Assembly (NCBI GenBank): GCA_937891805.1
Contig: CALATK010000005.1
Location: 1 to 14,792, forward strand
From: an uncultured Fibrobacter sp.
GTDB lineage: Bacteria > Fibrobacterota > Fibrobacteria > Fibrobacterales > Fibrobacteraceae
Direction: 5' to 3'
Length of the DNA stretch: 14,792 nucleotides
Shown here: in pieces, positions 13,001 to 14,792 of the stretch
Layout: every line of letters starts with the position of its first letter
Position numbering within the stretch: the first letter of the stretch is position 1
Made by a program: the position numbers and the translations under genes
The notes under the pieces: generated by a model
What the model was told of the DNA's origin: nothing
Seen by the model: the letters and a program-made list of their open reading frames with translations, nothing else
Databases searched by the model: none

Positions 13001-13861
13001 TTAAAGCTTGTCGTCCTGCTTCTTCTGCCATTCGCTGCGGAAAATCCAGGTGAGGCGCACACCCACGAACCAGGTGTCACCGATATTGTCGGTGTCGTAG
13101 TCGCCGTAGGCGGTATCGATCTTCTTGCCTTCGATTTCAAGTTCGTTGTAACGGACGCAACGGTAACCGCCGTAGGCACCCACAGCGATGGGGCCAAATT
13201 CCAGGCGAAGTTCCAGTTCGGAATTGAAGGTAGAGGCAAAGGTGCTGTAGTAACGGTCCCTCATAGAGACAGAGGACTTGTCGTTCACGTCATAGACTTC
13301 GAAGTTGGAAGCCAGGTGGAAATTGATGAGGTTGAAGCCGAAACCAACGGCAGGAATCAAGTTGATGAAAGTATGTTCGCCAAAGAGCTTCCAGCCGAAC
13401 ATCCAGTCTGCACCGTAGGCAAACCAGCGCACGTCGTACAGCGGGAACTTCATGGAGGTAGAGCCGTCTTCGGAGGTGGCGGTATAAGAAGAACTGGGGC
13501 GTTCAGATGTCTGGGTAGGCATGAAGTTGATGTCGAACCAGGTGAGGAACTGCTTGTACTGGGCACCGATGTTCACGTGCATGCCGAAGTAGTAGTCATC
13601 GAAGGTTTCGTACTTCAGTTCACCGGCATACTTGGTGCTGTCGCCCGTCGGGTCCTTGTGGTAGCCGTTCAAGAAAGCCGTCTTGTTCACGTACTTCTGG
13701 TACTCCGAGAACATGCCGCGGTAGTCGGCACCGATAGAGATAAATCCACGAATGTGTTCCTTCTCATAGAAGCCCGATTCGGTATCCGCAAAGGCACCCG
13801 TCGCAAAAGTCATGGCGCACAGCAGGGCAGACCAGAGAAAAGAGGTTATTTTTGTCTTCAT
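13001..13861 (-). CDS. Outer-membrane beta-barrel protein
   Basis: A 286-residue exported protein. The signal peptide (1-25) ends AFA before DTES. The mature protein consists of alternating, aromatic-rich strands with short turns (for example FISIGADYRGMF, YYFGMHVNIGAQYKQFLTWFDINF, WFAYGADWMFGWKLF, FINLIPAVGFGFNLINF, PIAVGAYGGYRCVRYNEL, TWFVGVRLTWIF), as in 10-12-stranded outer-membrane barrels. It ends in a charged tail (SEWQKKQDDKL), not the usual aromatic last residue. No TonB box or plug is present, so it is not a TonB receptor. The start is supported by GGGAG six bases upstream. It is divergent from the metal-chelate-binding lipoprotein gene, with about 77 bases between them, so common regulation is possible. 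Ligand unknown. Confidence 0.82.
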   Translation of the reverse strand: MKTKITSFLWSALLCAMTFATGAFADTESGFYEKEHIRGFISIGADYRGMFSEYQKYVNKTAFLNGYHKDPTGDSTKYAGELKYETFDDYYFGMHVNIGAQYKQFLTWFDINFMPTQTSERPSSSYTATSEDGSTSMKFPLYDVRWFAYGADWMFGWKLFGEHTFINLIPAVGFGFNLINFHLASNFEVYDVNDKSSVSMRDRYYSTFASTFNSELELRLEFGPIAVGAYGGYRCVRYNELEIEGKKIDTAYGDYDTDNIGDTWFVGVRLTWIFRSEWQKKQDDKL

Positions 13862-13892
13862 AAAAGACTCCCAAAAGGAATTTCTAGGTATA

Positions 13893-13905
13893 TAAAATAC
13901 ATTAT
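13893..13905 (-). promoter_or_regulatory. Putative promoter element of the barrel gene
   Basis: The 13-mer taaaatacattat (minus strand ATAATGTATTTTA) is identical to that at 2468-2480 before the PL14 lyase, and similarly placed: its near end is about 32 bases before the ATG. Confidence 0.45.
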
Positions 13906-13922
13906 GTTTGGCCCCTGCGGTC

Positions 13923-13928
13923 TATAAA
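13923..13928 (+). promoter_or_regulatory. Putative -10 element of the binding-lipoprotein gene
   Basis: TATAAA ends ten bases before the ATG at 13939, and no Shine-Dalgarno precedes that ATG. The message would be leaderless or have only a few leader bases. Confidence 0.3.
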
Positions 13929-13938
13929 AATTCATAAA

Positions 13939-14792
13939 ATGTTAAAAATCAACACTTTACGCACATTTCTCGGGCCGGTCCTGGGGGCGAGGACGGCCCT
14001 TTTGGCGACCACCGTCATGCTCCTGATGAGCTGCTCCCAAGAGAAGACCCCCGAAAAAACGACGGCGGACTGCGCCACCCTCCCGCCTCTACAATACAGC
14101 AAAAACCTCAAAATCGGCAATTCCTGCGGAGAACAGATGGCCGAAATCCGCTCCATCGTAGGTAGCGACACCCTGGTAAAGCGGTTCGTCTTGAGGCCGA
14201 AGGGCAGCTCCATCGGCACCCTTCCCAAGGGGCTGGAGGGCGCCACCGTCCTGCAGGTCCCGCTGGCCCGTGCGGTGGCGCTGTCGTCGGCACAGGTGGG
14301 CTTCATGGCGCGACTCGGGCTAGAGAACGCCATCGTCGCCGTGGGCGAAGGAAAGTACATCGCCGACAGCGCGCTGTACGAACGGGTCCAGAAGGGCGAA
14401 GTAGCTGAAGTGGGGAGCGGCCCCACCCTTTCTCTGGAAAAGCTCCTGGCCCTGAAACCCGACCTGGTCATGAACTTCGCTACCGGCGGGGCCTACGACG
14501 ATTACCAGCGGATAGAGGCCCTGGGGCTCCCGCTGATGCTGACTTCGGAGTGGCAAGAGGAACACCCCCTGGCCAAGGCCGAATGGATTAAGTTGTTCGG
14601 AATACTGTTCGGCGTAGACTCCCTCGCCAACGCTGTTTACGAACAAAGTAAAGCCGACTACCTTGCTTCCTTCAACAAATCTGGACTAGAGATTGCTTCG
14701 CCTTCAGCTCGCAATGACACCCTCTCGTCTAGCAACGGGGGCGTTGCGGGGGTGTCCCCCGCTAGAGGGGGTAGCGAGCAACAACGTGGGAG
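13939..14792 (+). CDS. Siderophore/cobalamin-type ABC substrate-binding lipoprotein (3' part outside the window)
   Basis: The frame stays open for 284 codons to the window end. The signal ends in lipobox LMSC, with Cys32 lipidated; the n-region is long (MLKINTLRTFLGPVLGARTA). From about 112 the periplasmic-binding fold of FecB/BtuF type (PF01497) appears: ARAVALSSAQVGFMARLGLENAIVAVG, then EVGSGPTLSLEKLLALKPDLVMNF (157-180), ALGLPLMLTSEWQEEHPLAKAEWIKLFGILFG and the linking helix YEQSKADY. Such proteins hand iron-siderophore, heme or cobalamin to an ABC importer. Its permease and ATPase would be expected downstream. From about residue 248 the sequence becomes a low-complexity stretch (LEIASPSARNDTLSSSNGG and onward) that does not fit the family and looks like a translated repeat. 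There is no Shine-Dalgarno before the ATG. The gene is divergent from the outer-membrane barrel. Confidence 0.85.
   Translation, partial: MLKINTLRTFLGPVLGARTALLATTVMLLMSCSQEKTPEKTTADCATLPPLQYSKNLKIGNSCGEQMAEIRSIVGSDTLVKRFVLRPKGSSIGTLPKGLEGATVLQVPLARAVALSSAQVGFMARLGLENAIVAVGEGKYIADSALYERVQKGEVAEVGSGPTLSLEKLLALKPDLVMNFATGGAYDDYQRIEALGLPLMLTSEWQEEHPLAKAEWIKLFGILFGVDSLANAVYEQSKADYLASFNKSGLEIASPSARNDTLSSSNGGVAGVSPARGGSEQQRG
14691..14792 (+). repeat. Probable genomic repeat inside the binding-lipoprotein gene
   Basis: GATTGCTTCG...GCTCGCAATGAC (14691-14718) resembles dispersed intergenic repeats of many bacterial genomes, and is followed by GC-rich blocks including a perfect 7-bp hairpin (gcggggg 14746-14752, cccccgc 14756-14762, TGT loop) and gcaac/gttgc arms. 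It lies in frame in the coding sequence and continues to the window end. Only one copy is present here, so repeat status rests on recognition, not on comparison. Confidence 0.5.

Noticed and set aside
12971..13927. A 318-codon open frame on the plus strand
   Set aside because: Antisense to the outer-membrane barrel gene, which has a signal peptide and a good ribosome-binding site; the plus-strand product has neither.
11150..13966. Shared 12-mer ctttacgcacat at 11150-11161 and 13955-13966
   Set aside because: Several 12-base matches are expected by chance in a window this long, and the two lie in different contexts (before a start codon; within a coding sequence).

Overview
The window looks like chromosomal DNA of a Gram-negative, fibre-degrading gut bacterium, most likely of the Fibrobacter lineage (Fibrobacterota). 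This is inferred, not proven. The pointers are an exported PL14-type polysaccharide lyase, several lipoproteins, a TPR/PBP1 periplasmic protein, an outer-membrane barrel with aromatic-rich strands, GC-rich flanking genes, and AT-rich TATATTTT-like -10 elements just upstream of many genes. No rRNA, tRNA, CRISPR array, transposase or integrase was seen.

Left block (1-2441, all minus strand): an exported PL14-like polysaccharide lyase, a SIMPL-domain (DUF541) protein and a small stand-alone M41/FtsH-like HEAGH protein, read right to left and closed by a hairpin terminator at 58-82. A divergent intergenic region (2442-2724) leads to a plus-strand pair: a small nucleotidyltransferase-fold protein whose catalytic Asp pair is replaced, and, 12 bases on, a 616-residue periplasmic protein joining TPR-like helices to a type-1 periplasmic-binding fold. 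A 77-residue minus-strand protein of unknown function follows.

Central block (about 5380-11145): an AT-rich island between GC-rich genes. It encodes a small secreted protein, a 1264-residue lipoprotein whose C-terminal half resembles heparinase II/III-type lyases, and two small lipoproteins with related N-termini but different bodies. The 3' end of the large gene occurs three times: at its own end (9654-9802), between the two lipoprotein genes (10356-10432; 77 bp identical to the first copy) and after the second (11007-11129; 116 of 123 bp identical, with mostly synonymous changes). The third copy carries its own stop, in the sequence PSLIPE. This looks like lipoprotein-gene cassettes accumulated by recombination at the end of the large gene, resembling the way orphan modules build up in polymorphic loci. 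It is the strongest candidate here for something undescribed.

Right block (11160-14792) is GC-rich again: a periplasmic helical-repeat protein with a strong terminator, a NYN/PIN-like protein whose canonical SGDGD motif reads STQGQ, a convergent outer-membrane barrel gene separated from it by a REP-like hairpin, and a divergent lipoprotein of the siderophore/cobalamin-binding type that runs off the window. The last 100 bases of that gene look like a genomic repeat inserted in frame.

The large lipoprotein, the small secreted protein and the two small lipoproteins probably form one transcription unit acting at the cell surface. Substrate and purpose cannot be read from sequence alone.
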